Part shown: positions 51,142 through 60,603 of the stretch, piece after piece
Position numbering within the stretch: position 1 is the stretch's first letter
Layout: every line of letters starts with the position of its first letter
Origin: Paenibacillus psychroresistens
GTDB taxonomy: Bacteria > Bacillota > Bacilli > Paenibacillales > NBRC-103111
Assembly (NCBI RefSeq): GCF_009728935.1
Contig: NZ_CP034235.1
Location: forward strand, 5,184,001 to 5,248,000
Direction: 5' to 3'
DNA: 64,000 nucleotides
Translations under genes and position numbers: made by a program
Notes under the pieces: model-generated
Database searches by the model: none
The model's input: the letters and a program-made list of their open reading frames with translations, nothing else
Told to the model about the DNA's origin: nothing

Positions 51142-52943
51142 CTTAATTCTCCTTCGTTATCATGAACATTAAAAGGTATAGTAATGGTAACCTTGGTACC
51201 GCTGCCTGGTTTACTTTCAATTCTGAATAGATCTTCTTGACCATAAAATATCCTTAAGCGTTCAATTGTCCCTCTAATCCCAAAGCTATCATTTGTACTT
51301 TCATTTCCTTTTCCAAGCAAATTGGTTATTTTTTCTGTGCTCATTCCAACTCCATCATCTTCTACAATCAATCGGATAGAATGATTATCGTATTTAGCTG
51401 AAATCTTAATAGAACCTGGTTCTCCCATAGCTTTAATACCGTGATATAATGCATTCTCTGCCAGAGGCTGTAAAACAAGTTTAAGAATTTTATTATTTAC
51501 AACCCGACCATCAATATCATACGTTACCGAAAACATCTCTCCATAACGAATTTTTTGAATGATTAAATAGTTTTTAACCAATTCTATTTCTTCTTTTATG
51601 GTGATGATTTCTTTCCCATTACTAAGGCTTGTCCGATAATAGCTTCCCAAGGCATCCGTCAATTGGCAGACATCCTCCACTCGTTCAGAAATCGCAAGTG
51701 ATGTGATAGAGTCCAATGTGTTATAAAGAAAATGTGGTTTTATTTGGGCTTGCAGTACATTTAATTCTGCCTTGCGTTTTATCCTTTGCTCTTCAATAAC
51801 ATTTTTTATTTGCTTTTGGATTTCCTGAATCATAATATTATAACCGTCTCTAAGTCTCCCAAGTTCATTGTTACCTGCCTTTATTTTCACCTCATTAAAC
51901 TCGTTATTCTCAATACCTTTCATAGATTTCAATAGCTTTTTAATGGGGATTGTAATCATTCTGGCAATAAAAATAGAGCCAATAAACAAGAGTATGCTAT
52001 TAATAAGAATAATAATTACGCCTATATAGATCATGGTTACAGTTTCATTTAAAAGCTCTTTGAATGGCATAAAGCTAACTATTTTAAGTCCGTATTTATT
52101 TTCTTTAAGGTACGAAACCAAATATTTATTATGCATAATTGCTTCAAACTTATAACCTGATTTTTGGTTATTAAATTTACTTAATATACGATTTAAATCA
52201 TATTGATTACTCTCACTCTTTTTTACTATGCTTTTATTATGCTCATCCAAGAGAACGATATCCGTCTTGTAATTATTTAGAATGTTACTATAGGCTTGAA
52301 TGAAAGCCTGCTCTGGAACATTGATTATCAAAATGCCAATGGGTTTAATACTTTCAAGATCCCTAACTACTCTAATTAGAGATATAAAATTCTTATCCGG
52401 GTCTATTTCAAATGCACCTTCACCATTTAATCTGAGAATATAAGCTCCATTAGCTTTAATGACTTCATTATACCAGACTGCTTCTTGGATACTGTTCAAT
52501 TTAAAGTTATTGGCACTTAAATTACCGACAGAATATTTATTTCCGGTTTGATCAAAAATATATACGGATGAAATCGATGGAATAGCCTGGATAAGTTGAA
52601 TAAGATAGGCTCTCACTCTTCTTTGTGTATTCAAATCCAAATAAATACTTCCATTTCTCAAGGCTTCTTGCAAGTCATTATTGGCTATAACCATTTGGGA
52701 GTAATTATTAACGTTGTCCATCATCAAATCTATATTGGAGCTGATTGAATTAAGTGTTTGCACGGAAACTTCACTTACCTTACTTAAGGTTACATTTAAG
52801 TATATCTTCTGGTATAAATAACTGCTAACCGATATAGAAATTATTGTGATCATCAAATAAAACAGAGCTATTTTAAATCCTATTTTAAAGTCTGATATTC
52901 GTTTCTGTATTTTGTTATAGTTATGCTTTAAAGCCTGCCACAT
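51138..52943 (-). CDS. YesM-type sensor histidine kinase
   Basis: A 601-aa membrane sensor. TM1 at about 20-40, extracellular dCache-like region at about 41-295, TM2 at about 296-320, HAMP, then a His_kinase domain with LNVLQAQIKPHFLYNTLDSI (phospho-acceptor His) and an HATPase with ENALYHGIKA and IRLIVEDDGVGM. The start at 52943 has AAGGAAGG upstream; a GTG at 52970 is in frame but unsupported. It presumably senses an extracellular sugar and phosphorylates the coupled response regulator. Confidence 0.92.
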   Translation of the reverse strand: MWQALKHNYNKIQKRISDFKIGFKIALFYLMITIISISVSSYLYQKIYLNVTLSKVSEVSVQTLNSISSNIDLMMDNVNNYSQMVIANNDLQEALRNGSIYLDLNTQRRVRAYLIQLIQAIPSISSVYIFDQTGNKYSVGNLSANNFKLNSIQEAVWYNEVIKANGAYILRLNGEGAFEIDPDKNFISLIRVVRDLESIKPIGILIINVPEQAFIQAYSNILNNYKTDIVLLDEHNKSIVKKSESNQYDLNRILSKFNNQKSGYKFEAIMHNKYLVSYLKENKYGLKIVSFMPFKELLNETVTMIYIGVIIILINSILLFIGSIFIARMITIPIKKLLKSMKGIENNEFNEVKIKAGNNELGRLRDGYNIMIQEIQKQIKNVIEEQRIKRKAELNVLQAQIKPHFLYNTLDSITSLAISERVEDVCQLTDALGSYYRTSLSNGKEIITIKEEIELVKNYLIIQKIRYGEMFSVTYDIDGRVVNNKILKLVLQPLAENALYHGIKAMGEPGSIKISAKYDNHSIRLIVEDDGVGMSTEKITNLLGKGNESTNDSFGIRGTIERLRIFYGQEDLFRIESKPGSGTKVTITIPFNVHDNEGELR

Positions 52944-53097
52944 TTTCAATCCTTCCTTTGTCCAGCTCACCCTGTTATGATATCGCTTACATTAATCATA
53001 CTATCTATTAATTTAACTTTTCACAAGAGACAATTTTGCGTAAAATGTTAAATATCTTTGCAATTGCACAATCGCGGAGCTATTCCTGTAATGAAGT

Positions 53098-53140
53098 AAA
53101 GGGCGAATTAACATTCGAAATAGAATGGAAATTCGCCTTT
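53098..53140 (-). terminator. Terminator after GH30 gene
   Basis: AAAGGGCGAATT / AATTCGCCTTT stem with a 20-nt loop, about 90 nt beyond the stop codon. The neighbouring 52944-53097 holds no other gene. Confidence 0.65.
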
Positions 53141-53226
53141 ATCGATTTAGTTCTTCAGTGCCTCGTTCAATACAGGAATTATCTTTTGCTCGACTACGAA
53201 CGATTAGGAAGAATTAAATTGACGAT

Positions 53227-55206
53227 TTAATTATCCCTTACAGCCTTGATAGCGTCGAAGGAGCCCCCTGTACCCCACGACCTTACGCCAATCTTGCCGG
53301 ATGAATACAGCGTATCCTGCCCAGAACCGAGGGTCACAAAGGAATTGCCAAAATCAGTTGATATCGAGGCTGACAATTTACTCCCATTCATATCAAGTCT
53401 AGTCAAATAATAAGTATTTGAAGCATAAGGATAATAGCCTGATGCGATCTGCATCCAACTTCCGCCGTTATTCCTCCAAATCCACCATTTCCTTTTACCT
53501 GCAGTGTCCCTTTTTAATTCTAGTTGATAATAGTGGCTATTATCCTGAACCCTACCCAGTAAAGCAACGCCTCCCAACGTGTCATTCACAAGCTTTATAT
53601 ATCCTTGCACATAATAATTCGACCAAGTTGAACCTGTAATCGAGGTATTGTCTCCGGCGCTTGTCTTCTGATACTCCTTCGTGTTGCCAGGCGGTTGAAA
53701 AACCTGCCACGTGCCGCCGTCCGTCGACCAGCCTGCTGCATTTTGGCCAATGGCGCCACTCTCAAAATCGTCATAGTACAATTGCAAGCCACTATTGCCA
53801 GTAGACGTCGCGGTTCCCACAAATGTCGTGATGCTTTTTGAATTTAGTGTTGTGCTCAGCGTAGTGCCATTAGTGACGCTCACATTGGATAATTGAGCTA
53901 AGTTTTCGGTCGATGAAGTTCGATATGGTGTCACTGAGGATGCCGTAAACCCGTTAAGCGAAAAATCAATACTTTTATTGGAAGTACTATCATTAATGGC
54001 AACGACTACAAATTTCCCGTCGCTCTTGTTCTTGTATGCCGTCAAATATACATCGGGTGTTGGATTTGTATCAGCCGTTATTCTTACGAATCCAGGTCTA
54101 ATAAATCGGCTAAAGTTGGCAATGGCATATAATCTCTTGGCAACAGTATACGTATTATTAATCGGATTTAATCTGTTAATCAACGCTTCCCCGTCACCAT
54201 TTTTAACGGTAACTCCCCACCAATAAAGCCACGCGCTTGTATTGCTAAGCATATGGCTGTTAATTAATTTCGCCCAATACAACTGGTCATTTAGGGTGTT
54301 ATCATTAGGTCCCATATTTGAAACTTCGGTCTGCCAAGTCTTTTTGTTTTTACTTTGCGTAACAGGCAAGATTCCGGTACCGGCATCGTAGGCATGTGTC
54401 CCTGTTATATCCACTCTCGAACTCGCAGTGCCGTCATTCAATGAATCCGTAGTGAGACTTTCAGTCCATTCAGCCATTTCTCCGACAATGACTTTCGAAC
54501 GTATATTATTGCTATCAAATGTCGGAATTAAATTGTTGCTAATGAAATCCCGGAATTGGGTGCCAGACCAATCGGTTGACGAATAGTAAGTATTATTGTT
54601 TGGTTCGTTAGCAATGGATATGGCATAGAGATCGATTCCAAATTTGGACTTATAATCGTTAATATATTTTGCAAGATAATCAGCATAAGCCTGATACATA
54701 TCCGTCCTTAAGCTTCCCCCATGCTCCACCGTACCATTCGTCTTCATCCATCCCGGAGGGCTCCAAACCGTACTGAAGAACCTACTAGTCCCTCGGCTTT
54801 TGGCCTGATTCATGAACCACAGTTGGTCGTCATTCAGAACGTCGGTATTATAATTTCCTTGTGTCGGTTCAATGGAGGTGTGCGGCCAACTCGCAACGTC
54901 ATTCCAGATGCCGCTATCGCCAACGTCGTTCCTTACAATGCTAAATCCGGCGCCATTGGATGTAGAAAACAATAAATCCAGCACTTGATTCTGAACAGTC
55001 GAGTTACTTTGCTGTAATTGATAAGCTTGGTGAAAGGCTCCCGAAACACCGAATCCGTCAATTTCTTGATTTTCAGAATTCCAACTTATCGTTACGATAC
55101 CGTCCGCAGCATAGGAAGTTTTTGTCACACTGGTTAGACTTGAAAATACTAACGCAGTCGCTGCTAAGCATAATACCATTTTTTTCATACTTTTAGATTT
55201 AAACAT
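53227..55206 (-). CDS. Secreted GH30-family glycosidase with C-terminal carbohydrate-binding-type module
   Basis: 659 aa. Signal peptide (about 1-33, ends TSYAADG). The GH30 catalytic domain (about 34-440) opens with EIDGFGVSGAFHQA. Acid/base Glu is in YAISIANEPNN and the nucleophile in KTWQTEVSN, followed by WLYWWG and the beta-sandwich with FIRPGFVRI. A C-terminal about 180-residue beta-sandwich (LYYDDFESGAIG...WRNNGGSW...) looks like a LamG/CBM-type module. The subfamily is uncertain: glucuronoxylan or beta-1,6-galactan are possible targets. AGGTG lies before ATG 55206; an upstream ATG at 55260 would spoil the signal peptide. A cre-like site precedes it. Confidence 0.85.
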   Translation of the reverse strand: MFKSKSMKKMVLCLAATALVFSSLTSVTKTSYAADGIVTISWNSENQEIDGFGVSGAFHQAYQLQQSNSTVQNQVLDLLFSTSNGAGFSIVRNDVGDSGIWNDVASWPHTSIEPTQGNYNTDVLNDDQLWFMNQAKSRGTSRFFSTVWSPPGWMKTNGTVEHGGSLRTDMYQAYADYLAKYINDYKSKFGIDLYAISIANEPNNNTYYSSTDWSGTQFRDFISNNLIPTFDSNNIRSKVIVGEMAEWTESLTTDSLNDGTASSRVDITGTHAYDAGTGILPVTQSKNKKTWQTEVSNMGPNDNTLNDQLYWAKLINSHMLSNTSAWLYWWGVTVKNGDGEALINRLNPINNTYTVAKRLYAIANFSRFIRPGFVRITADTNPTPDVYLTAYKNKSDGKFVVVAINDSTSNKSIDFSLNGFTASSVTPYRTSSTENLAQLSNVSVTNGTTLSTTLNSKSITTFVGTATSTGNSGLQLYYDDFESGAIGQNAAGWSTDGGTWQVFQPPGNTKEYQKTSAGDNTSITGSTWSNYYVQGYIKLVNDTLGGVALLGRVQDNSHYYQLELKRDTAGKRKWWIWRNNGGSWMQIASGYYPYASNTYYLTRLDMNGSKLSASISTDFGNSFVTLGSGQDTLYSSGKIGVRSWGTGGSFDAIKAVRDN

Positions 55207-55326
55207 CTTTTCACCTGTTCCTCGTTTTTTATTTGGTGTTTTAAACCCTTTTGTATACATAATGTTTCATACGGTTTATTTCTAAGCCCCCTCTCCCTCT
55301 TCCAGCATTTGCTATTTCCAGAGAAA

Positions 55327-55340
55327 TGAAAGCCCTTTCA
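55327..55340. promoter_or_regulatory. cre-like site upstream of GH30 gene
   Basis: TGAAAGCCCTTTCA differs from the ideal cre TGAAAGCGCTTTCA at one position. It lies about 120 nt before the start codon and suggests CcpA control of the secreted glycosidase. The rest of 55341-55667 shows no gene. Confidence 0.6.
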
Positions 55341-55667
55341 AAAAGATGATCTCCTTTCTTTCTCTTTCTAAATTCAATATACCAACTTTAAATCGACAGT
55401 TCGATTCATTATTTTGACGTAAGATTTCATTATTTTTGCATGCCAATAAGGAACACACAAAAACGGTTTACCTGCTCAACCGTCTTTATGTGTTTGCACT
55501 CAGACCTCACCTTATATTTTCAGCTCCATAGCTTTTTTCAATCAGATTCTCGTTTATTTATAGAGGTGCTAATTAGTAATAATATTATTTCTCCTATGTC
55601 AACATTAGTGGTCATAACCGCAATGAAAATGTGCCCTCCAAACCATACTATAATTTAAATCTGACTT

Positions 55668-55712
55668 TTTATAAAAGTCTATCCCAAAGTAGTTCAGGAT
55701 AGCCTCTTTCAT
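55668..55712 (-). terminator. Terminator after cytochrome c lipoprotein gene
   Basis: GGCTATCC / GGGATAGAC stem with a T4 tract on the minus strand, about 20 nt after the stop codon. Confidence 0.6.
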
Positions 55713-55725
55713 TAAATCTCATAGT

Positions 55726-56466
55726 TTATTTTTTGTCAGCTAACCAAGCGACTAACGCTTTGATTTCTTGTTCATTCAGCTTGTCTTTAAAGCTGGGCAT
55801 TCTTTCGCCTCCATTTGTAATTTGGTGAATGATTTTATCTTCAGTCAATCGAGCACCTACTTTTTGCAAATTAGGCCCTATCATCCTTCCTTCCAAATCT
55901 ACACCGTGACAGCTGGTACAAGTTTGTTTGAAGATGATGGCAGCATCAAGCGGAGCTGCAGTTTGATCCTCGACTGGCTTAGGACTCGAGCTAGCTGTAA
56001 CAGCTGGGCTAGGACTATTCGAATTCGTGGGAGCCAATGGCGCTGTACTAGCAATTGGGCTTGGTTTCGTTGTTGCTGGCACTTCTGTCCTTGTTGTAGG
56101 ACTTGGCTTTGGACTTGGGCTAACTGAGGGTGTGATAGTTGTTATATCTGGACTTGGGCTCGAGCTAGCTGTAACAGCTGGGCTAGGACTATTCGCATTC
56201 GTGGGAGCCGATGGCGCTGTACTAGCAATTGGGCTTGGTTTCGTTGTTGCTGGCACCTCTGTACTTGTTGTAGGACTTGGCTTTGGACTTGGGCTAACTG
56301 AGGGTGTGATAGTTGTTATATCTGGACTTGGGCTCGCGCTCTGGCTAGCATACGATGTTGCATGGACAGAGAGACTGGTTATTGGGGTTACTCCTGCTGG
56401 ATTAACCTTGTTCCCGCAAGCGGATATGGATAGGCAAATGACGATTAAAATTAGTGGGAAAAGCAC
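55726..56466 (-). CDS. Cytochrome c lipoprotein with repeated Pro/Ser/Thr linker
   Basis: 246 aa. The signal peptide ends in lipobox SISA-C (Cys17). A linker of about 140 residues contains two 58-residue copies rich in Pro, Ser and Thr. The C-terminal class I cytochrome c domain (about 175-246) has CTSCH for haem attachment and a Met ligand in ERMPSF. It probably carries electrons outside the membrane, like cytochrome c551-type lipoproteins. The GTG at 56466 is the first standard start, but GGGAG lies 19 nt upstream of it. A non-standard ATT about 18 nt farther up would be well spaced and would add a lysine to the signal peptide, so the true start is uncertain. Confidence 0.82.
   Translation of the reverse strand: MLFPLILIVICLSISACGNKVNPAGVTPITSLSVHATSYASQSASPSPDITTITPSVSPSPKPSPTTSTEVPATTKPSPIASTAPSAPTNANSPSPAVTASSSPSPDITTITPSVSPSPKPSPTTRTEVPATTKPSPIASTAPLAPTNSNSPSPAVTASSSPKPVEDQTAAPLDAAIIFKQTCTSCHGVDLEGRMIGPNLQKVGARLTEDKIIHQITNGGERMPSFKDKLNEQEIKALVAWLADKK
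55987..56334. repeat. Tandem duplication, two 174-bp units in the cytochrome c linker
   Basis: Units 55987-56160 and 56161-56334 differ at only a few bases and are in frame (58 codons each). Each encodes SPSPDITTITPSVSPSPKPS, continues with PTT-T/R-TEVPATTKPSPIAS and so on. A recent in-frame duplication lengthened the linker. Confidence 0.85.
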
Positions 56467-56570
56467 ATTTTTAAACAGAATAATAACTCCCTTTCTTGTT
56501 GAAATTTGATATTAATTTCAAAACATTCAACGTTTAATTTTCTTACAATTGACCTCCGAATAATTATTAA

Positions 56571-56604
56571 AAATCACGAAGCAACAATGCTTCGTGATTT
56601 TTTT
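56571..56604. terminator. Terminator after tandem hydrolases
   Basis: Perfect 13-bp stem AAATCACGAAGCA / TGCTTCGTGATTT with a 4-nt loop and T or A runs on both sides. Confidence 0.88.
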
Positions 56605-56647
56605 ATACATAACAGCACATGATTATTAAAGATATGAACTCCTAAGA

Positions 56648-57430
56648 CTATTTCCCTTCATGGCCGCTAAACATTTCTTGTGAGTAGATGACTCCCAAAC
56701 CGTATGCGCCACCGTTCTCTTTAGCAATAGTAGTTGTAGCTGCATAAGTTTCTCCACGAGCCCAATCTCTTTGTAGCTCTAGCAAGTACGCCATCCAAGT
56801 GATAGGTGTTGCACCAGCTTGAACCATACGCTGAATAGCCATGTCATGAGCTTCCTTCGATACACCGCCTGATGTGTCTGTTACAATGTAAACTTCATAT
56901 CCTTGGTCGATTGCAGATAGCACTGCCGATAGGTCACAAACCTCAGTCCAAAGACCAGAAACCACTAGCTTTTTATTACCATAGCTGTTCACTTTATCAA
57001 CAACCCTTTGATCCTCCCATGCATTCATCGTTGTACGATCAATGGGTGTTTGGTCAGGGAATACCGCTTGAATCTCCGGGAAAATCGGTCCACTAAACGT
57101 CTTAGCGGCTACTGTTGTCAAAACGGTTGGAACCTTGAAAGCTTTAGCAGACTTAGCAAGTCCTGCTACATTATTTCGTAATTCTGTAATGGGGATGGAT
57201 GCTGTGGCAAAAGCCATTTGTGATTGGTGATCTATCATAAGTAAAGTATGATTTGTCGGTGTAAGCAATCTTGGTGAAGGAACAGCCTTCGCATGCATTG
57301 CAGTTTTAGTTTCTATTGGAGCCGGAGTATCCGCCTTTGCGACTAACATAGAACCTACAGTTGTCGATGCAACTACGGTAGTAAGAAGTGCTACTGTTGT
57401 AAATACGCGTGTTGTGAATAATTTTCTCAT
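56648..57430 (-). CDS. Exported YcaC-like isochorismatase-fold hydrolase, short copy
   Basis: 260 aa with a cleavable signal peptide (about 1-33, SMLVAKADT). The isochorismatase fold follows: Asp in LLMIDHQSQMAF, and the nucleophile Cys in VSGLWTEVCDLSA, preceded by the usual cis-peptide region. YcaC-like proteins are normally cytosolic, so export is unusual. Its core is nearly identical in DNA to the neighbour at 57518-58507, but it ends at SGHEGK, without that copy's last about 70 residues. GGGAG lies before the ATG. The substrate is unknown. Confidence 0.85.
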   Translation of the reverse strand: MRKLFTTRVFTTVALLTTVVASTTVGSMLVAKADTPAPIETKTAMHAKAVPSPRLLTPTNHTLLMIDHQSQMAFATASIPITELRNNVAGLAKSAKAFKVPTVLTTVAAKTFSGPIFPEIQAVFPDQTPIDRTTMNAWEDQRVVDKVNSYGNKKLVVSGLWTEVCDLSAVLSAIDQGYEVYIVTDTSGGVSKEAHDMAIQRMVQAGATPITWMAYLLELQRDWARGETYAATTTIAKENGGAYGLGVIYSQEMFSGHEGK

Positions 57431-57517
57431 GATGAATTAGCTCCCTTTTATGTGGGTAAGTTATATAAATAACCTACCTCTTTTAAATTTGTCATTTCAG
57501 AAATAGTATTTTGTGAA

Positions 57518-58507
57518 TTAATGGGAAACATTTAACGCTTTTCGTGCGTTTTCTGCATCTTTGTGAAGCTGGATTTGTTCTGGTGAATCCCAAACTCCCT
57601 TTGCAATATAAATATCCCAATTTTTTTGTTGAATAACTTTAATACTTGCATTTTTGTCCCACGTTGTAACTTTGTTCTTTTCTTCTTTACGACTATCAAT
57701 AGTGCTTATTACTGTTGGTTTAGTTGTCGTGCCTTCATGGCCGCTAAACATTTCTTGTGAGTAGATGACTCCCAAACCGTATGCGCCACCGTTCTCTTTA
57801 GCAATAGTAGTTGTAGCTGCATAAGTTTCTCCACGAGCCCAATCTCTTTGTAGCTCTAGCAAGTACGCCATCCAAGTGATAGGTGTTGCACCAGCTTGAA
57901 CCATACGCTGAATAGCCATGTCATGAGCTTCCTTCGATACACCGCCTGATGTGTCTGTTACAATGTAAACTTCATATCCTTGGTCGATTGCAGATAGCAC
58001 TGCCGATAGGTCACAAACCTCAGTCCAAAGACCAGAAACCACTAGCTTTTTATTACCATAGCTGTTCACTTTATCAACAACCCTTTGATCCTCCCATGCA
58101 TTCATCGTTGTACGATCAATGGGTGTTTGGTCAGGGAATACCGCTTGAATCTCCGGGAAAATCGGTCCACTAAACGTCTTGGCGGCTACTGTTGTCAAAA
58201 CGGTTGGAACCTTGAAAGCCTTAGCAGACTTAGCAAGTCCTGCTACATTATTTCGTAATTCTGTAATGGGGATGGATGCTGTGGCAAAAGCCATTTGTGA
58301 TTGGTGATCTATCATAAGTAAAGTATGATTCGTCGGTGTAAGCAACTTTGGTGATGGAACAGCCTTTGCATTAATAGCAGATTTAGTTTCACTTGGAACT
58401 GGATTATCAGCCCTTGCAACTAACATTGAACCTACAGTTGTCGATGCAACTACGGTAGTAAGAAGTGCTAGAGTCATAAATATACGGAATGTGAATCGTT
58501 CTCTCAT
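57518..58507 (-). CDS. Exported YcaC-like isochorismatase-fold hydrolase with C-terminal extension
   Basis: 329 aa. Signal peptide (about 1-33), then the same isochorismatase core as the downstream copy (LLMIDHQSQMAF, WTEVCDLSA), then a 70-residue C-terminal extension (DSRKEEKNKVTTWDKNAS, NWDIYIAKGVWDSPEQIQLH) that the shorter copy lacks. GGAG lies before the ATG. The two genes are 87 nt apart on the same strand and form a tandem duplicate with recently homogenised cores. Confidence 0.85.
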   Translation of the reverse strand: MRERFTFRIFMTLALLTTVVASTTVGSMLVARADNPVPSETKSAINAKAVPSPKLLTPTNHTLLMIDHQSQMAFATASIPITELRNNVAGLAKSAKAFKVPTVLTTVAAKTFSGPIFPEIQAVFPDQTPIDRTTMNAWEDQRVVDKVNSYGNKKLVVSGLWTEVCDLSAVLSAIDQGYEVYIVTDTSGGVSKEAHDMAIQRMVQAGATPITWMAYLLELQRDWARGETYAATTTIAKENGGAYGLGVIYSQEMFSGHEGTTTKPTVISTIDSRKEEKNKVTTWDKNASIKVIQQKNWDIYIAKGVWDSPEQIQLHKDAENARKALNVSH

Positions 58508-58529
58508 GATGATTAGCTCCTTTATTGTG

Positions 58530-59373
58530 TTGATGAATTAAAACCACATGTTATAATCCGCCACTTTTTTTCAATATTATTAAATATCACTATTTAAGAG
58601 CATTTTTGGCATATTAGTTTTAATTTCATTTTCTTTAATTAAAGATATTATACAAAAAAATAAATACTTCTTTTTTACAACTTTTTATAACCAACTTAAA
58701 ATCACTGTCTTTAGTAAGTTATACTTCCACTTGCGACCAGACATTTACTGGCAATCTATAGCAACAGAATTTTATTGTAGGAACCAACAATCCAACTTCA
58801 CAAAATTCCGTTACAGAATCATCGTATTTCCTCACCCCCCCGTTAATATCTTTAATTAAATAATCTTTAAAACAAGATAAATATACTCAATCTTTTTAAT
58901 GATGTCAATATAAATCCATTTTACAGAGCATTAGTCTTAAACCTTTGTATATATCGTGACATTGTCTTCATAAGAACCAATTCCAAGTTGAACACCCAAT
59001 AGTTGCCCAGTGTTTCCTTCCTGCGAATAATCTTACATGCGTATCCCACTAAACGAGATACGGAAGAAAGACAGCTGCGAAAACAGTTTGTCATTCAAGT
59101 TTATTTGTAAGCGCAAATGTAATTGTGGTGAGTTTCCAATGCGGCTTACGATCGGCGAACGGGTAATCTTTGTTTCGTTTTATAGTAAATCACGTTCCTC
59201 TCAATTTGAATTAACTACGTCCACTTGCATGAGATAACCTCGATTCTCTAACAGGAAATATTCTCCATTTACATCAATAACCTTTTTAGTGCAACGGCGG
59301 TTCAACTATGCTGCCCGTTAATGAAGAATTGAGTCTAATACTTTATAATTCAGACTAATAATTGATTTTTAAA
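58530..59373. other. Long AT-rich gene-poor stretch
   Basis: About 840 bp without a supported gene. A 66-codon plus-strand frame at 59037-59237 has no ribosome binding site and no family resemblance. The minus strand shows short coding-like patches (for example GVQLGIGSYED near 58960-58990) broken by stops, possibly a decayed gene of unknown family. Confidence 0.4.
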
Positions 59374-59400
59374 GAAAAAAGCAAACCCTTGTATTTGCTG
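59374..59400 (-). terminator. Terminator after the second ger locus
   Basis: AGCAAA-N8-TTTGCT stem directly followed by T5 on the minus strand, about 65 nt after the gerB-like stop codon. Confidence 0.7.
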
Positions 59401-59465
59401 TCTTCTTGCACTTCAAAATTTATTTGTCATCCAACATCCAAATTGAGTGGCGTTTCGGCACATGT

Positions 59466-60595
59466 TCATGGCTTTAATGCCCCATTCGATTTCAATGACT
59501 TTTTTCGTAATTGTATCCAGAAGTAAAGAATGGGCACATAAAGGTAAAGAAAATAAAAACCGGCTGTCGCGTAAATTTGAATAAATGATAGTAAACGATC
59601 GTAATCTTTGATGAGAATGGAACTTATAAAAAAGATCAGGAGGTAAATCAGCAGACTAAGATGCTGTTTGATGTTTAAGCTTCTTTTCACCATCCTGCAA
59701 GCCATCCACAAACCGAATGTGATATTTGCTGCAACTGAGATTAAAAAAATAGAGATAACCAAGTATTCAATGCGTTGAAAGAAAGGGATTTGAAACACTT
59801 GAAAGATGTGGAGAGTTGGGAAAATAAGCTCCTTTAGCTGGCCTTCACTGAAGAACATGAAAGTTATTAGCGTGATAACTACATACACGAATGTGCCTGT
59901 AAGCAAGGCGAAATGCGCCCATTTCTGCGATTTAGCAGGCGTATGAAGAAATGGATACACCACGAATATCGATTCAATTCCCAAATACTGCAGAACCATG
60001 CTTTTGGAGGATAACAGTATCTCCCCAACAGAGTGGCTCCATACCGGAGCTAAGTACAAAGGATGTAAGTAAGAATAAAACATGAATAGCAACGGAAGTG
60101 TACAAAGAATAGATGCCCACACCCCCCAAAAACTCAATCCACATACGGAACGAAGACCGCCTATTACGGTATAGTAGATAAGGATTACTAAAATAAGGCT
60201 AACAGGCCATATCGGTAAGACAGGGAAAAGCCATACTTGCACGACACTTAGATAGCTTCTAAACATGATCATTGCCCCAAGAAGGAAATATAGATGAACG
60301 ATGAAATCAAAGATTTTCCCAACTATCGGACCAAGGCAGAGAGCCTATTTATGGTGACTAAGTCTGCTTTCTCGTTGCCTGCGGCGTATAAAATCTTATA
60401 GATCATCCATACAATTAAATGAAGACTTATCCCCGTTAAACCAACAGATATCCATGAGTCCACTCCTGCATGATTTAGTAGATTCCTTTGGAACCACAGA
60501 AGACCTACATCGACGACGGATATGTACAACAGAAAAAAGAATAGAAACGGTGAGAGTTGATATCGTTTTGAAACCTCGCCTTGCATCGGTGTCAC
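59466..60595 (-). pseudogene. GerB-family germination permease, frameshifted
   Basis: The 5' part (60595-60323) reads QLSPFLFFFLLYISVVDVGL through to TINRLS, the N-terminal two or three helices of a GerAB protein, then ends at a stop. The continuation LGPIVGKIFDFIVHLYFLLGAMIMFRS is in another frame from about 60345, and leads into the 268-codon frame to 59466 with the remaining helices. A single-base frameshift therefore divides an otherwise complete gene of about 370 codons. It lies 8 nt downstream of the damaged gerC. Confidence 0.8.
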
Positions 60596-60603
60596 GTCCT
60601 TAC

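Noticed and set aside
54721..54975. 84-codon plus-strand frame and similar antisense frames within the GH30 gene
   Set aside because: Shadow frames of a strongly supported secreted glycosidase, without starts supported by ribosome binding sites.
56027..56509. 160-codon Gly/Leu/Val-rich plus-strand frame
   Set aside because: Exact antisense of the Pro/Ser/Thr repeat of the cytochrome c lipoprotein. No ribosome binding site, and its repeat composition is explained by the sense gene.
59037..59237. 66-codon plus-strand frame
   Set aside because: No ribosome binding site, no homology and Cys/Lys-rich random appearance in an AT-rich gene-poor stretch.
60323..60360. Programmed frameshift in the second gerB gene
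   Set aside because: No slippery heptamer or stimulatory structure is apparent at the break, and the neighbouring gerC and gerA are also damaged, so simple decay is more likely.
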